Shown: positions 36,856 through 45,862, counted from the first letter of the stretch. The stretch is 64,000 nucleotides of DNA from Pedobacter sp. Leaf216 (GCF_001421515.1 NZ_LMKM01000007.1:442478-506477); one strand, 5' to 3'. The notes: generated from the sequence alone by a model not told the origin. Made by a program: numbers and translations.

Positions 36856-37368
36856 GAAAGAGTTGTCAACTTTAAGGCTTAAGCCCACTTACGCTCAGGC
36901 TCGTTTTTAACGAGCGTGTAAATAATAATCGTTTATAACGATACGTCACACAAAACGAGCAAAAGGGCACTATTAGCCGGAATTTCCGTTAATCCTCAAC
37001 ACCGACAGACAGTAATCTTAAACCATTTTTTAGAAAAGCAATGCTTGTGGTGCTTCGGATATACCCGTCCCGCCCTTTGCTTAATCCCGATGAAACTAAT
37101 CTATTATTATTAAAATTCATTTAAACATCGGGATAACGCTGTCGGTCGGGTTTATTGAACAGCGGAAAATCATTAGCAGATCAATAAGTGGTTAGTGGAA
37201 ACCTGAACCACTGCAACAAGGTTATTTTATCCTCAATTGTAGCACTTATTAGGCCTTTTAAACGTGCTGCTAAATAAAAGCTTTTGTAACTGCTTTCTAC
37301 AAAAGAAATGTTGCTTTAGCAAACGATAATTAATTTCGATTTACTAATATTTTTAGTAAATTTGAGTT
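36856..37368. other. Intergenic gap with hairpins and a dispersed repeat
   Basis: 513 bp. It begins with AAGAGTTGTCAACTT (36858-36872), also found at 48763-48777. Two short hairpins follow (GCTCGTT/AACGAGC at 36899-36915 and ATCGTT/AACGAT at 36928-36942), then arms ATCCCGATG (37084-37092) and CATCGGGAT (37126-37134). No gene is seen. It ends in the promoter and inverted repeat of the 2H phosphoesterase gene. Confidence 0.55.
37340..37364 (+). promoter_or_regulatory. Inverted repeat overlapping a -7 box
   Basis: TTTACTAA (37340-37347) and TTAGTAAA (37353-37360) are perfect 8-bp arms around five bases. The right arm overlaps TAAATTTG (37357-37364), a perfect -7 box only 4 bp before the ATG at 37369. 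A bound protein would block transcription; the mRNA would be leaderless or nearly so. Confidence 0.5.
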
Positions 37369-37938
37369 ATGGAAAACCTATATTTAGTTTGTTTAATACC
37401 ACCAGCTTCAATAGTGGAGGATATTGACGAAATGAGGATTTATATTTCGGAGAAATTCAAAGTATACGAATCATTAAAACGGCCTGCACACATAACTTTA
37501 TATCCTCCTGTTAAATTATCATCACTAGAAGCCGAGAAAAGATTTTTTAAAGCACTTGAAGATGCCGCTTATGGCATTCCTTTTACGCAGGTACTGCGAA
37601 ACTTTAGTTCATTCCACGAAAAAACATTTTACCTTGATGTAGAACAAAATGAGGGTTTAATGAAGCTGGAAAAACAGATTACTAAAGAATTACAACCTTT
37701 AAAACTGATAGAGAATAAGGAGAAGTTCAATCCGCATCTAACCTTGGCTTTCAGGGATGTAAAACTACCCGTTTTTCAACAGCTTTTAGCCGAATTTAAA
37801 GACAGAAAATTCAAGCGAGAATTTCAGGTTTCATCATTTTCAGTTTACAAACATCAAGACAAAAGATGGCAACCTTTTAAAGAATTTGCGTTGAAGAATC
37901 CCGATTCAAAAGCCAGGCCACTAAGCCTGTTTGATTAA
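37369..37938 (+). CDS. 2H phosphoesterase / 2'-5' RNA ligase family protein
   Basis: 189 residues, no signal peptide. The two HxT motifs that define the 2H superfamily are present: His41-Ile-Thr43 (RPAHITLYP) and His123-Leu-Thr125 (NPHLTLAF). Members open or form 2',5'/cyclic phosphodiester bonds in RNA or nucleotides; the natural substrate is unknown. The stop codon ends exactly one base before the stop codon of the convergent tamL gene, so the two 3' ends abut without a gap. Confidence 0.85.
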   Translation: MENLYLVCLIPPASIVEDIDEMRIYISEKFKVYESLKRPAHITLYPPVKLSSLEAEKRFFKALEDAAYGIPFTQVLRNFSSFHEKTFYLDVEQNEGLMKLEKQITKELQPLKLIENKEKFNPHLTLAFRDVKLPVFQQLLAEFKDRKFKREFQVSSFSVYKHQDKRWQPFKEFALKNPDSKARPLSLFD

Positions 37939-40368
37939 TTAAAACGGCATCCCGATCCCGAAGTTATATTGTAAAAAACGATAAGTATCAGGACCATGTG
38001 TTGAGTTATAATTGTCTTTAAAATCTCTCGCTCCGGATAAGAATTTACTGATCACCCATTGATCTGATCCAACAAATTGCGGATCTTTCAGCTTTAAGCC
38101 CACATCAAACCTGAATACAAAATACTGCACGTCATACCTTAACCCCAAACCTGTACCAATAGCCAATTGCTGTACAAATTTGTTAAATTTAAACACTGTC
38201 TGCTCATCAAGTGTTGGGGTTCCAACCAAAATTGATTCGCCTTTACGGAGATTCCATACATTACCGGCATCAACAAATGCAGCACCTTTTAAGGTGGCGC
38301 CGAAAAAATTCTTGGCTACAGTAAACCGGTACTCAAAGTTTGTTTCAATACGCATGGTACCTAACTGATCCAGGCCATAAAAAGCTCTTCTTAAAGTATC
38401 ACTTCTTAAAAGTCCTCTATCATAGTTTCCCGGCCCTATGGTTCTCGCCTGCCATGCCCTGATCCCACTTGATCCTCCTGCAAAAAACTGTTTCTCAAAA
38501 GGAATACCTGTTTGCACTGAATTGCCATAAGCATAGGCAACACCTGCATTTAAGCGGGCAATAAACTGCCGTTCGCCACCTAAGTGTTTATACCACCTGA
38601 TATCAACTTCAGGGCGCATATACTGGTTAAATGGCAAACCTAAAATTTTAGCAGGATCGTTATTGGCAGGATCATTTTTGGCTCCGGTAAGCTTGGAAAT
38701 ACCTTGCAGCATATTACCTGCAATATCCATTCCTGCCCTTAAATAGACGAAAGACCTGAATTCATTCAACTTATTTGCATTTAAAGTATAGGTATACTTC
38801 ATGCCCAATGTTAAATCCTTACGGCCAAGCAAAGTAGAATAATAAAGGTTATTTAAAACAGTTTGCGCATCTACATTAGGATCTAAGTTTCCAAAGCGGT
38901 ATTCGAAATTTAAAGGGGTAAAAGAGTGTAATTTAGATTTAGTTTCCACCCAATCGTAAGTAATAGAATTGATAAAAATCCTTCTTACCGAAACATCTTT
39001 TTGCAAAGCATAAATGTAACTACTTGAAAATGTGGTATGTGGCATTCCGTTACCCCCAAGCGTAGGATTATAGAAAGGAATCATCAACCTCGGCACCGTA
39101 ATACTGGCGCTGATCGAAAAATCGCGCTGATAAATATCGCTGAAAACCTTTGCTCCATTCCCAATTCTGGATTGCAACCCACCTTTAAGTTGTAATTCAA
39201 ACCTTTCGGCCCCTCTAAACAGGTTGTTATTTGTGTAAGTATTACTAATGTTAAACCCCACCGTACCGCCATTAAAAGGCACCTCACCTTCTACCCGGTT
39301 GCTCATTACTTTCTGAGGGATAAGCTGAATTACGGCATTTACCTTATTCGAAGTGCTATCTCTTCTAAAATAATCAATTTTAACATTTTTGAAAATATTT
39401 AGCTCATATAAGCGATCGTAGGTTAAGTTCTCGTTGCGAATGTCGTAAAGTTCACCTTGCTTTAAAAAATCGTATCTCACAATCGGATTTCTTCTATATC
39501 GCTTAGAGAAATCGGTGAATACTATTCCGTTTAACGTATCCTTGCTCAATTTATAACGAACAGAATCCGGAAAACCATCCGGATTTGGTGCAATAATCAT
39601 ATGTGTATAACCGATATTGAACTGTTTATGCGGTCCATCTGCGGGATCGGTAACATTTAAATTCAAATCAATTTTATTGGTTTTAGAGCTGGGTTCGGCA
39701 CCATAAACATCAAAATTTACATAAGGCCTTAAAAAATAGAAATAGCCGTTTTCTTTCATAATACGATAAATCTGTTCCCTTTCATAAGTTAATGAATCCT
39801 CATCGTATTGCATGCCTTTGTGCAAATGGCTCACCAACGCCTTATTCGTTTCGTAAAGATTTTTAATATTCGCATTTGGGATCGAATCTGTAAGCTTATC
39901 TATAAAATAAGCAGGCCCTGGTTTAGCACTGAATATAACTTCTGCTTTTTTATCTGCTACTTTTATGGCTGCAGCTACTTCTGCCTGCCGGTAACCTTTA
40001 CTTTTTAAAAATTTCTGGATCTGGGTTCTCGAAATTTCTACCAAAGTACTATCCAGAATAGCGGGTGGCGTACCAAAAGGCTTAATATCGTTGGTTTTAT
40101 ACCTGCCATCTTTCGTATTGAAAAGGTTATATAACGGTACCTGAATACTTAGCTTGGAGGCAGGTCGGAGATCTTTCTGTACGTAATTATAAGCTTGCTC
40201 CTCAAATTTCGCATCTATGCTATCAATAGTAACCTTTTTCACGATCGATTGATAGTCGGCAATGTATTTAGTTGATGAACAGGCCTGAATTAAAACAATA
40301 ATAAATAGTAATATTGCAGTGCTTTTCAGTTTAATATTTATTGAGTTTTGGTATGCTTTCAAAATCAC
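37939..40368 (-). CDS. tamL: TamL-like lipidated BamA/TamA family outer-membrane protein
   Basis: 809 residues from a GTG start (no ATG is available; a TTG two codons on is an alternative). The signal ends in a lipobox (LIQAC, Cys30), then POTRA-like domains (about 40-400) and a 16-strand Omp85 barrel ending in a C-terminal Phe. A lipid-modified TamA relative is the hallmark of TamL in Bacteroidota, which is thought to work with TamB in envelope assembly. tamB is not visible next to it. Its 5' end overlaps the divergently transcribed methyltransferase gene. Confidence 0.8.
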   Translation of the reverse strand: MILKAYQNSINIKLKSTAILLFIIVLIQACSSTKYIADYQSIVKKVTIDSIDAKFEEQAYNYVQKDLRPASKLSIQVPLYNLFNTKDGRYKTNDIKPFGTPPAILDSTLVEISRTQIQKFLKSKGYRQAEVAAAIKVADKKAEVIFSAKPGPAYFIDKLTDSIPNANIKNLYETNKALVSHLHKGMQYDEDSLTYEREQIYRIMKENGYFYFLRPYVNFDVYGAEPSSKTNKIDLNLNVTDPADGPHKQFNIGYTHMIIAPNPDGFPDSVRYKLSKDTLNGIVFTDFSKRYRRNPIVRYDFLKQGELYDIRNENLTYDRLYELNIFKNVKIDYFRRDSTSNKVNAVIQLIPQKVMSNRVEGEVPFNGGTVGFNISNTYTNNNLFRGAERFELQLKGGLQSRIGNGAKVFSDIYQRDFSISASITVPRLMIPFYNPTLGGNGMPHTTFSSSYIYALQKDVSVRRIFINSITYDWVETKSKLHSFTPLNFEYRFGNLDPNVDAQTVLNNLYYSTLLGRKDLTLGMKYTYTLNANKLNEFRSFVYLRAGMDIAGNMLQGISKLTGAKNDPANNDPAKILGLPFNQYMRPEVDIRWYKHLGGERQFIARLNAGVAYAYGNSVQTGIPFEKQFFAGGSSGIRAWQARTIGPGNYDRGLLRSDTLRRAFYGLDQLGTMRIETNFEYRFTVAKNFFGATLKGAAFVDAGNVWNLRKGESILVGTPTLDEQTVFKFNKFVQQLAIGTGLGLRYDVQYFVFRFDVGLKLKDPQFVGSDQWVISKFLSGARDFKDNYNSTHGPDTYRFLQYNFGIGMPF

Positions 40369-41099
40369 AGATTAGTTTTATAAAGTCGTTACATCAAAAA
40401 AAACACCGTAAAGAACATGGGTTATTTATAGTTGAAGGTATTAAATCCATAAAAGAATTTATTCAGTCAAGCTTCCAGATCCATACGTTATTTTACAACA
40501 GCGAACAATACAATTTGTTACCCAAATTGCCTGCAAATATAAACTTATTTGAAGTAAAGAACGCTGAATTAGACAAGATTAGTGCGTTACAAACCCCGCA
40601 AGGTTTTTTAGCATTGGTTCACATCCCTAAAAACGAGGAAATAGACCTCAATGTATTAAAAAATCAGTTTACTTTAGTGTTGGATGGTGTTCAGGATCCG
40701 GGCAACATGGGTACCATTATCAGAACTGCAGATTGGTTTGGTTTTAAAAATATAATCTGCTCTTTAGATTGCGTAGAAGTATTTAATCCAAAAACAGTAC
40801 AGGCCACTATGGGCTCATTGGCAAGGGTAAATATTTATGAAGCAGATTTACCGGGGCTGTTGGCTAAAAACTCCATACCTGTTTTCGGGGCTTTGTTAGA
40901 TGGCGAATCGATTTACAAAACCCAATGGGGAAAAGAAGGATTGGTAATTTTGGGCAATGAAGGGAAAGGAATATCACCAGAGGTAATCAAAAAAATAAAT
41001 AAGCCGGTAACCATTCCGAGAATTGGAGAAGCAGAATCGTTAAACGTGGCTGTAAGTGCTGCAATCTTTTGCGCTGAGTTAGTGAGAGTTCGAAATTAA
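40353..41099 (+). CDS. TrmH/SpoU family RNA 2'-O-methyltransferase
   Basis: 248 residues from the ATG at 40353 (a TTG four codons upstream is less likely). An N-terminal L30e-like substrate-binding domain (about 1-95) precedes the knotted SPOUT domain with the three TrmH motifs: DGVQDPGNMGTIIRTADWFG, LGNEGKGI and IPRIGEAESLNVAVSAAI. Such enzymes methylate ribose in rRNA or tRNA; RlmB- and TrmH-like members cannot be told apart here. The start overlaps the tamL start by 16 bp on the opposite strand, so their promoters lie in each other's coding sequence. Confidence 0.92.
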   Translation: MLSKSQISFIKSLHQKKHRKEHGLFIVEGIKSIKEFIQSSFQIHTLFYNSEQYNLLPKLPANINLFEVKNAELDKISALQTPQGFLALVHIPKNEEIDLNVLKNQFTLVLDGVQDPGNMGTIIRTADWFGFKNIICSLDCVEVFNPKTVQATMGSLARVNIYEADLPGLLAKNSIPVFGALLDGESIYKTQWGKEGLVILGNEGKGISPEVIKKINKPVTIPRIGEAESLNVAVSAAIFCAELVRVRN

Positions 41100-41121
41100 A
41101 ACGATTTTTATTGAGATATTA

Positions 41122-41152
41122 TTTGCGGGCTAACTAATAATTGCTATTTTTG
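41122..41152 (+). promoter_or_regulatory. Promoter of tRNA-Cys
   Basis: TTTG at 41122-41125, a 19-bp spacer and TATTTTTG at 41145-41152 match both boxes of the Bacteroidota sigma-ABfr promoter at standard spacing. The tRNA begins 17 bp after the -7 box. Confidence 0.85.
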
Positions 41153-41169
41153 CAGCCTTGAATTTAAAA

Positions 41170-41243
41170 GGTCGAGTGGCCGAGTGGCTAGGCAGAGGTC
41201 TGCAAAACCTTCTACAGCGGTTCGAATCCGCTCTCGACCTCCA
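41170..41243 (+). tRNA. tRNA-Cys (GCA)
   Basis: Acceptor arms GGTCGAG (41170-41176) and CTCGACC (41233-41239) pair perfectly, followed by T and an encoded CCA (41241-41243). The anticodon arm GAGGT/ACCTT encloses CTGCAAA with anticodon GCA at 41202-41204. The T arm contains GGTTCGAATCC. A 56-codon gene follows 34 bp later and may be co-transcribed. Confidence 0.97.
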
Positions 41244-41277
41244 TTTGTACAAATAAAATAATTAAAAGGTTATTACC

Positions 41278-41448
41278 ATGGCAGTTACCAGATTAAAAAG
41301 AAAAGACAGAAGGAATAAAAATACAGCTCACCAAGAGGTAGCATTTTTAAAAAGAGCAACTAACATTGAGTTAGGAAGCCGCTCTACTCAACCTAAAAAC
41401 GATCAATTGGCTAAAAACAATGCTGTTTTAGCTGGTTTAGCAAAATAG
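41278..41448 (+). CDS. Small basic conserved protein (56 aa)
   Basis: ATG at 41278 to TAG at 41446-41448. The product is strongly basic at the N-terminus (MAVTRLKRKDRRNKN) and without cysteines, transmembrane segments or signal peptide, as in small nucleic-acid-binding or ribosome-associated proteins. It lies between tRNA-Cys and a strong terminator, with no promoter of its own visible, so it is probably expressed with the tRNA. I have seen similar short proteins in related genomes but know no function. Confidence 0.7.
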   Translation: MAVTRLKRKDRRNKNTAHQEVAFLKRATNIELGSRSTQPKNDQLAKNNAVLAGLAK

Positions 41449-41476
41449 TTTTTAGGAATTCTTCTTAAAAAATTTA

Positions 41477-41509
41477 AAGCATCCTTCTGATCAAAGGATG
41501 CTTTTTTTT
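41477..41509 (+). terminator. Rho-independent terminator after the tRNA-Cys/small-protein unit
   Basis: AAGCATCCTT (41477-41486), seven-base loop, perfect complement AAGGATGCTT (41494-41503) and a run of T. It ends the tRNA-Cys unit. Confidence 0.92.
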
Positions 41510-41867
41510 GTGGCATTATTTTTCCGAACAAAAGATAAAAAGCAAAAACATTTTTCATAACTGAAAAAGACAACTGAAATCATGATTAGCATTCCCAACA
41601 GAATAAATTTAAACACTTCATCAAAATCAGGTTAATTGTGTATCTTGACAACGCAAACAAACCATTTAACAAGTGGTAGTTAGCAATTAATTGACCTGAA
41701 GATAAAAACATAGCAAAAATACCACTGCTAAAAAATTATTTTCAATGCAGTTATTACCATATAAGATAAAAATCATGGGTTAGTTATAACCCTATTAGCA
41801 CCAAAGTACATCCCAGCTTAAGGTTGCTAAAAAATTATATAATTAGCGTTAAAATAAACCGCTTTAA
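41510..41867. other. Intergenic gap before the effector-like gene
   Basis: 358 bp, AT-rich. No gene, promoter with both boxes or strong repeat was found. It marks the left edge of a segment that looks accessory. Confidence 0.4.
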
Positions 41868-43355
41868 ATGGGAACAATCAAATACATTGCGAAAACCATT
41901 ACAGAAACTGCAGAAAGCATTAAATGGATTGCCACCAATGGCAATATCACATTCAATGCAGCTGGTGAAATTATTCACCAAAGCAGAGATAAAGTAACGT
42001 ATGGAGAATATGAACCGATTGAAAATAATGATGTAGATTTTAAGATCACCTTTTCATTAAATAAAAGCTATCAGAGCGTAGTTCCCTTGGGTATATTAGA
42101 TTTTAACAATGAATATGAAAATCCATACTTTGCATTTGATTACTCACTGAGCTTAAATGATATAGACTCACTTCAATTTCAGATTACTGATGCTGATGGA
42201 AATGTTATTTATCAGTTGAGTAACTTAGCTCCTGTTGTGGTTATTGCATCTAGAGTACCGCAGATCAACAATAAAATCAAAGACTTGTTGCCTGCTTACC
42301 CATCCAAAACATTTGATTTCGGTGCAATTCTCGATCAATTTAGCCTTCTACCTGCCGACTACACAAAAGTTGGATCATACGTGTTGTATTGGGACGGTTT
42401 TGATAATAATGAAGTTTACGACAGCACACGTTTTAACAACAAAACCCTAACTGCCCAAGTAACAGCTATTAAGGCCGGTAAGAGAAAAAACATAAAGTTG
42501 GAATTTTCCACCCGATACGAAGAGGTAGATTGGGTTGATGTAAAAATAGACCGGAAAAAAAACCGGATTGATACTACATTAAGGGTTAACCTGCAAGATG
42601 GTGGAGCAAAAGGTTTGAATTGCTGGAAAAATACTAGGAACTTTAATCCACTCTCCAATAAAAGTGAAATATGTGATTGGGATAAAATACCCGAAAACTC
42701 GATAATGTTTTATGGCGAACAACCCATAAAAAAAAGAACAAGAACTTTTGAAGAATTAAGAAATTTAGCATTACGGGGAATTAATAAATATTGGAGCAGG
42801 AAATACGAAACAACGGGAGGTGTGGGAACTATTATCAACGGTGAGAAATGGGAGATAATGACAAATACCTTACAGGATATTAATGGAATGACTGCGCCTG
42901 AAATTATATTTTTCACCAATGATGAAGAAACAAATTTCACACGTTCACGTAACTGGGAATTATCTAGGAAACTCTTCTATATAGTAGGATATACATATGA
43001 TAATGATTGGAAGACAAGTAAAGAAAGCATAAGATATTTGAACAAAGGATGGTATTTCAAGAAAGAATCAAATGCTGATGAAGAATTCTTAGAAACATCA
43101 GCACATGAAATTGGTCATCAACTGCTTTTAAAATATGGAGGTCATATCCTTTCTAAAACACACAAGGGCACCTCTAATTGGAGTATGATAATCCAAGAAC
43201 CGAATCAAGACACTGCTTATCCTAAAAATGGGGAAATTGATTTAATGAAATACGCTGACGATTATTATCCTGTGGATTATTATCAAAGAGTAATCATAGC
43301 ACCAGAAGACTTACTAGGACTTATATGGTTAACTAAAATTAAGGTAGGATTATGA
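41868..43355 (+). CDS. Putative metalloprotease effector (polymorphic-toxin-like)
   Basis: 495 residues, no signal peptide or transmembrane helix. The first 50 residues (MGTIKYIAKTITETAESIKW..DKVTYGEYEP) resemble an N-terminal module found on Bacteroidota proteins linked to type VI secretion; the middle is beta-rich. The C-terminus has a zincin motif HEIGH (413-417), then YGGH (His426) and THKGTS (His432), giving a possible third ligand. A lipoprotein gene overlaps its stop codon, and a decayed copy of its 3' end lies downstream. I infer an interbacterial effector with protease activity; the alternative is an ordinary intracellular protease of unknown role. No VgrG, PAAR or secretion genes are in the window. 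Confidence 0.5.
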   Translation: MGTIKYIAKTITETAESIKWIATNGNITFNAAGEIIHQSRDKVTYGEYEPIENNDVDFKITFSLNKSYQSVVPLGILDFNNEYENPYFAFDYSLSLNDIDSLQFQITDADGNVIYQLSNLAPVVVIASRVPQINNKIKDLLPAYPSKTFDFGAILDQFSLLPADYTKVGSYVLYWDGFDNNEVYDSTRFNNKTLTAQVTAIKAGKRKNIKLEFSTRYEEVDWVDVKIDRKKNRIDTTLRVNLQDGGAKGLNCWKNTRNFNPLSNKSEICDWDKIPENSIMFYGEQPIKKRTRTFEELRNLALRGINKYWSRKYETTGGVGTIINGEKWEIMTNTLQDINGMTAPEIIFFTNDEETNFTRSRNWELSRKLFYIVGYTYDNDWKTSKESIRYLNKGWYFKKESNADEEFLETSAHEIGHQLLLKYGGHILSKTHKGTSNWSMIIQEPNQDTAYPKNGEIDLMKYADDYYPVDYYQRVIIAPEDLLGLIWLTKIKVGL

Positions 43356-43750
43356 AATGGATAATAATTGTTTATTTATTCATTTTTATGAGCTGTAACT
43401 TTTCAAGTTCAACTAAAGATAATTCAAGGAAAATTACTGATTACTATCATGGGATTGTTCTGAATGAGCAATTTGAAAAAGTAACAGGTGTGAGCGTAAT
43501 GATTTTAGAACCTGGAAGTCATGCTGTTGCTACAGATAAGGAAGGCCATTTTGAAATAAAAAACAAAAAATTCAACAAAATCAATATTCAACTAGAAAAA
43601 AGCATAATTTTCGCTAAAGAAGGCTATATAACAGATACAGTATCCACATTATTAATTGGCCCAAATCATTTAGGCAAGAAAAAAAGTATCAATAACTATT
43701 TCATTCATGAAATACCAGATACCATAATTTTAAGGAGGAAACTTTTCTAA
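43352..43750 (+). CDS. Small lipoprotein, candidate immunity partner
   Basis: 132 residues beginning with a lipoprotein signal (IFMSC, Cys15). The mature part is a small beta-sandwich-like domain (YHGIVLNEQFEKVTGVSVMI..TDKEGHFEI) related to carboxypeptidase regulatory domains. The ATG overlaps the stop region of the effector gene by four bases (ATGA), indicating translational coupling. Effector genes are typically followed at once by their immunity gene, and periplasm-facing immunity proteins are often lipoproteins, so this is the obvious candidate. Function is inferred from position alone. Confidence 0.5.
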   Translation: MKWIIIVYLFIFMSCNFSSSTKDNSRKITDYYHGIVLNEQFEKVTGVSVMILEPGSHAVATDKEGHFEIKNKKFNKINIQLEKSIIFAKEGYITDTVSTLLIGPNHLGKKKSINNYFIHEIPDTIILRRKLF

Positions 43751-43856
43751 CTGTTTAGAATTTTATAATCCATTCGCAATATTAAGTTCATTATTATTAA
43801 GCAATAAGGCACCGTAATACAATGTATTTAAGAAAACAAAATGAAAACCATAAATA

Positions 43857-43923
43857 GATTATTATCAAAGCGTAATCATATCACTAAAAGAATTATTAGA
43901 ACTTTTTATGGTTAACTAAAATA
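43857..43923 (+). pseudogene. Decayed duplicate of the effector gene 3' end
   Basis: From GATTATTATCAAAG onwards this segment matches 43275-43343, the last codons of the effector gene, at roughly four of five positions by eye, including GTAATCATA and ATGGTTAACTAAAAT. It reads DYYQSVIISLKELLELFMVN-stop against DYYQRVIIAPEDLLGLIWLT, with one inserted base near the end. No intact gene surrounds it. Confidence 0.65.
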
Positions 43924-43972
43924 AACCAATTTAGATCTCAGCTAATAAGAAAAATAGCTTTTACCAATTAAA

Positions 43973-45001
43973 CTAAACCAGTGCCTTACAAATATTTTTG
44001 ATCAACCCTGGCCCCTCGTAAATGAAGCCTGTATACAACTGAACAAGACAAGCACCAGCCGCTAATTTTTCTTTTGCATCTTCTGCCGAATGAATTCCAC
44101 CAACACCAATAATCGGAAATGCTTTATTTGATTTTTCTGCAAGATAACGGATAACCTCTGTAGACCTTTCTTTAACCGGTTTACCACTTAAGCCACCTGT
44201 TTCGGCTGTTAAATCCTTTTCAGTGGCCAGGTTTTCTCGGCTTATAGTTGTATTGGTAGCAATAATGCCTGCAATTTTGGTTTCGGCAACAATTTCGATA
44301 ATATCATCCAATTGGGCGTTGGTTAAATCAGGTGCAATTTTTAATAAAATCGGACGTGAGATATCATTTTTACGGTTGCGCTGCTGTAAGGTATTTAAAA
44401 TCTTTTTTAAGGGTTCTTTTTCCTGGAGTTCGCGTAAACCAGGTGTATTAGGTGAACTTACATTCACTACAAAATAATCTACCACATCGAACAAACGATC
44501 AAAACATTTTATATAGTCGCTTACCGCATCTTCATTTGGTGTTGCTTTGTTTTTGCCAATGTTTCCGCCAACAACAATATCAGGATGTTTATCTTTTAGC
44601 AAGCGTAAACGCTCAGCCATTACATCTACCCCTTTATTATTAAAACCCATCCGGTTAATTAACGCTTCATCATTAGGTAAGCGGAACATCCGTGGTTTAT
44701 CGTTTCCGGGCTGAGGCATTGGTGTAACTGTACCTACCTCTATAAATCCGAAACCTAAATTACTAAGCGATTCTACATATTCGCCATTTTTATCAAATCC
44801 AGCAGCCAAACCAACAGGGTTTCTGAATTTAATCCCAAAAACTTCGCGTTCCAAACCTTTAATATGAACATCGAAACTGCTACGGATTATGGTTTTACCC
44901 AATGGAAATTTATCATTAAACCATTTTAACCGCTTAACTACAAAATAATGTACGTTCTCAGGGTCAAATTTGAAGAATAGTGGTTTAATTAAGCGATACA
45001 T
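43973..45001 (-). CDS. pyrD: Dihydroorotate dehydrogenase (quinone), class 2
   Basis: The ATG at 45001 gives the normal class 2 N-terminus ([20 protein letters not shown]), an amphipathic membrane-binding helix; an upstream in-frame ATG at 45055 is less likely. FMN-binding and catalytic segments are standard: [36 protein letters not shown] with the catalytic Ser, and [19 protein letters not shown]. It oxidises dihydroorotate to orotate with quinone as acceptor, the fourth step of pyrimidine synthesis, at the inner membrane. A single gene without pyrimidine neighbours. Confidence 0.97.
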   Translation of the reverse strand: MYRLIKPLFFKFDPENVHYFVVKRLKWFNDKFPLGKTIIRSSFDVHIKGLEREVFGIKFRNPVGLAAGFDKNGEYVESLSNLGFGFIEVGTVTPMPQPGNDKPRMFRLPNDEALINRMGFNNKGVDVMAERLRLLKDKHPDIVVGGNIGKNKATPNEDAVSDYIKCFDRLFDVVDYFVVNVSSPNTPGLRELQEKEPLKKILNTLQQRNRKNDISRPILLKIAPDLTNAQLDDIIEIVAETKIAGIIATNTTISRENLATEKDLTAETGGLSGKPVKERSTEVIRYLAEKSNKAFPIIGVGGIHSAEDAKEKLAAGACLVQLYTGFIYEGPGLIKNICKALV

Positions 45002-45211
45002 GCCACGAAGATAAGAACTTAATATAAAAAATGGAAAAAAGGTTAATTGGCTCATTCTTTCATTAGTCTATACGGCCAAATCCAATCCTGAGTACAACAT
45101 TGGATCAGAGTTGATGCTCAATAGTTTCATAACCATGCCAGATAAGCAACCTGGCCAATAACTATTAGACTATAAACCATCAACTCTAGGCAATGGCCTA
45201 TTTACCAATGA

Positions 45212-45862
45212 CTAATAAGCTGCGGTAAACTGCTCCTGGTGATGTGCATTATTCTCCAATTCATCAGCAATAACAATGGCTAAATCTTCTACTGATAAAA
45301 TAGAACGACCTTCCTCATTAAAAACCGGACTTGTTTTACCCAAACGGTATTTACCAGTTCTACCTGTGGTAATTCCCTGGTGCATTTCAATAGCCGGACT
45401 AAAAAACAACCAATCCAATTCTTTTTCTTCTTTCAGGATATTAAAATAATCTCTTACAGCGGTTGCTCCTGGTTTATAGTCTGCCGGAAAGTCTGGTCCG
45501 TCTACAATCTGGTGGCCGTCAATCTGCAAAGTACCTGCACCACCAATAAAAATATAACGTTTAACGCCCGATGCTTTTACAGCAGCCTGTATAGCTTTTG
45601 CGCCTTCTACGGTATCATTATATAAATTTGGATTGGTCCAGCCTGCATTAAAAGCACTTACCACGGCATCAGCCCCTTTTAATGCTTCCGTTAATTGCTC
45701 GGTATCCAAAACATCAACTGTTACCTTTTGTACTTTATCATCGGTGTTTTCAATTTTAGTGGTATCGCGTGCAATGGCGATTACTTCATTACCACGGTTT
45801 ACCAGCTCATTTAAAATGGCTTTGCCTACAAATCCTGAGGCTCCAATTAGTGCTACTTTCAT
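45212..45862 (-). CDS. NAD(P)H-binding SDR/NmrA-like oxidoreductase
   Basis: 216 residues, cytoplasmic, with the nucleotide-binding loop GASGFVG (7-13) and ARD after the second strand. It lacks the YxxxK of classical dehydrogenases, as do NmrA-like/YwnB-type proteins. It lies downstream of an Rrf2 repressor gene, and an operator-like palindrome identical in design to the one before the repressor lies between them (45898-45918). This recalls the Bacillus ywnA-ywnB pair, which suggests a function in thiol or quinone stress; that is an inference. Confidence 0.85.
   Translation of the reverse strand: MKVALIGASGFVGKAILNELVNRGNEVIAIARDTTKIENTDDKVQKVTVDVLDTEQLTEALKGADAVVSAFNAGWTNPNLYNDTVEGAKAIQAAVKASGVKRYIFIGGAGTLQIDGHQIVDGPDFPADYKPGATAVRDYFNILKEEKELDWLFFSPAIEMHQGITTGRTGKYRLGKTSPVFNEEGRSILSVEDLAIVIADELENNAHHQEQFTAAY

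Noticed and set aside
36899..36942. Two short hairpins as an attachment site or riboswitch
   Set aside because: The arms are only 6-7 bp, there is no conserved aptamer layout, and no integrase or metabolic gene lies downstream.
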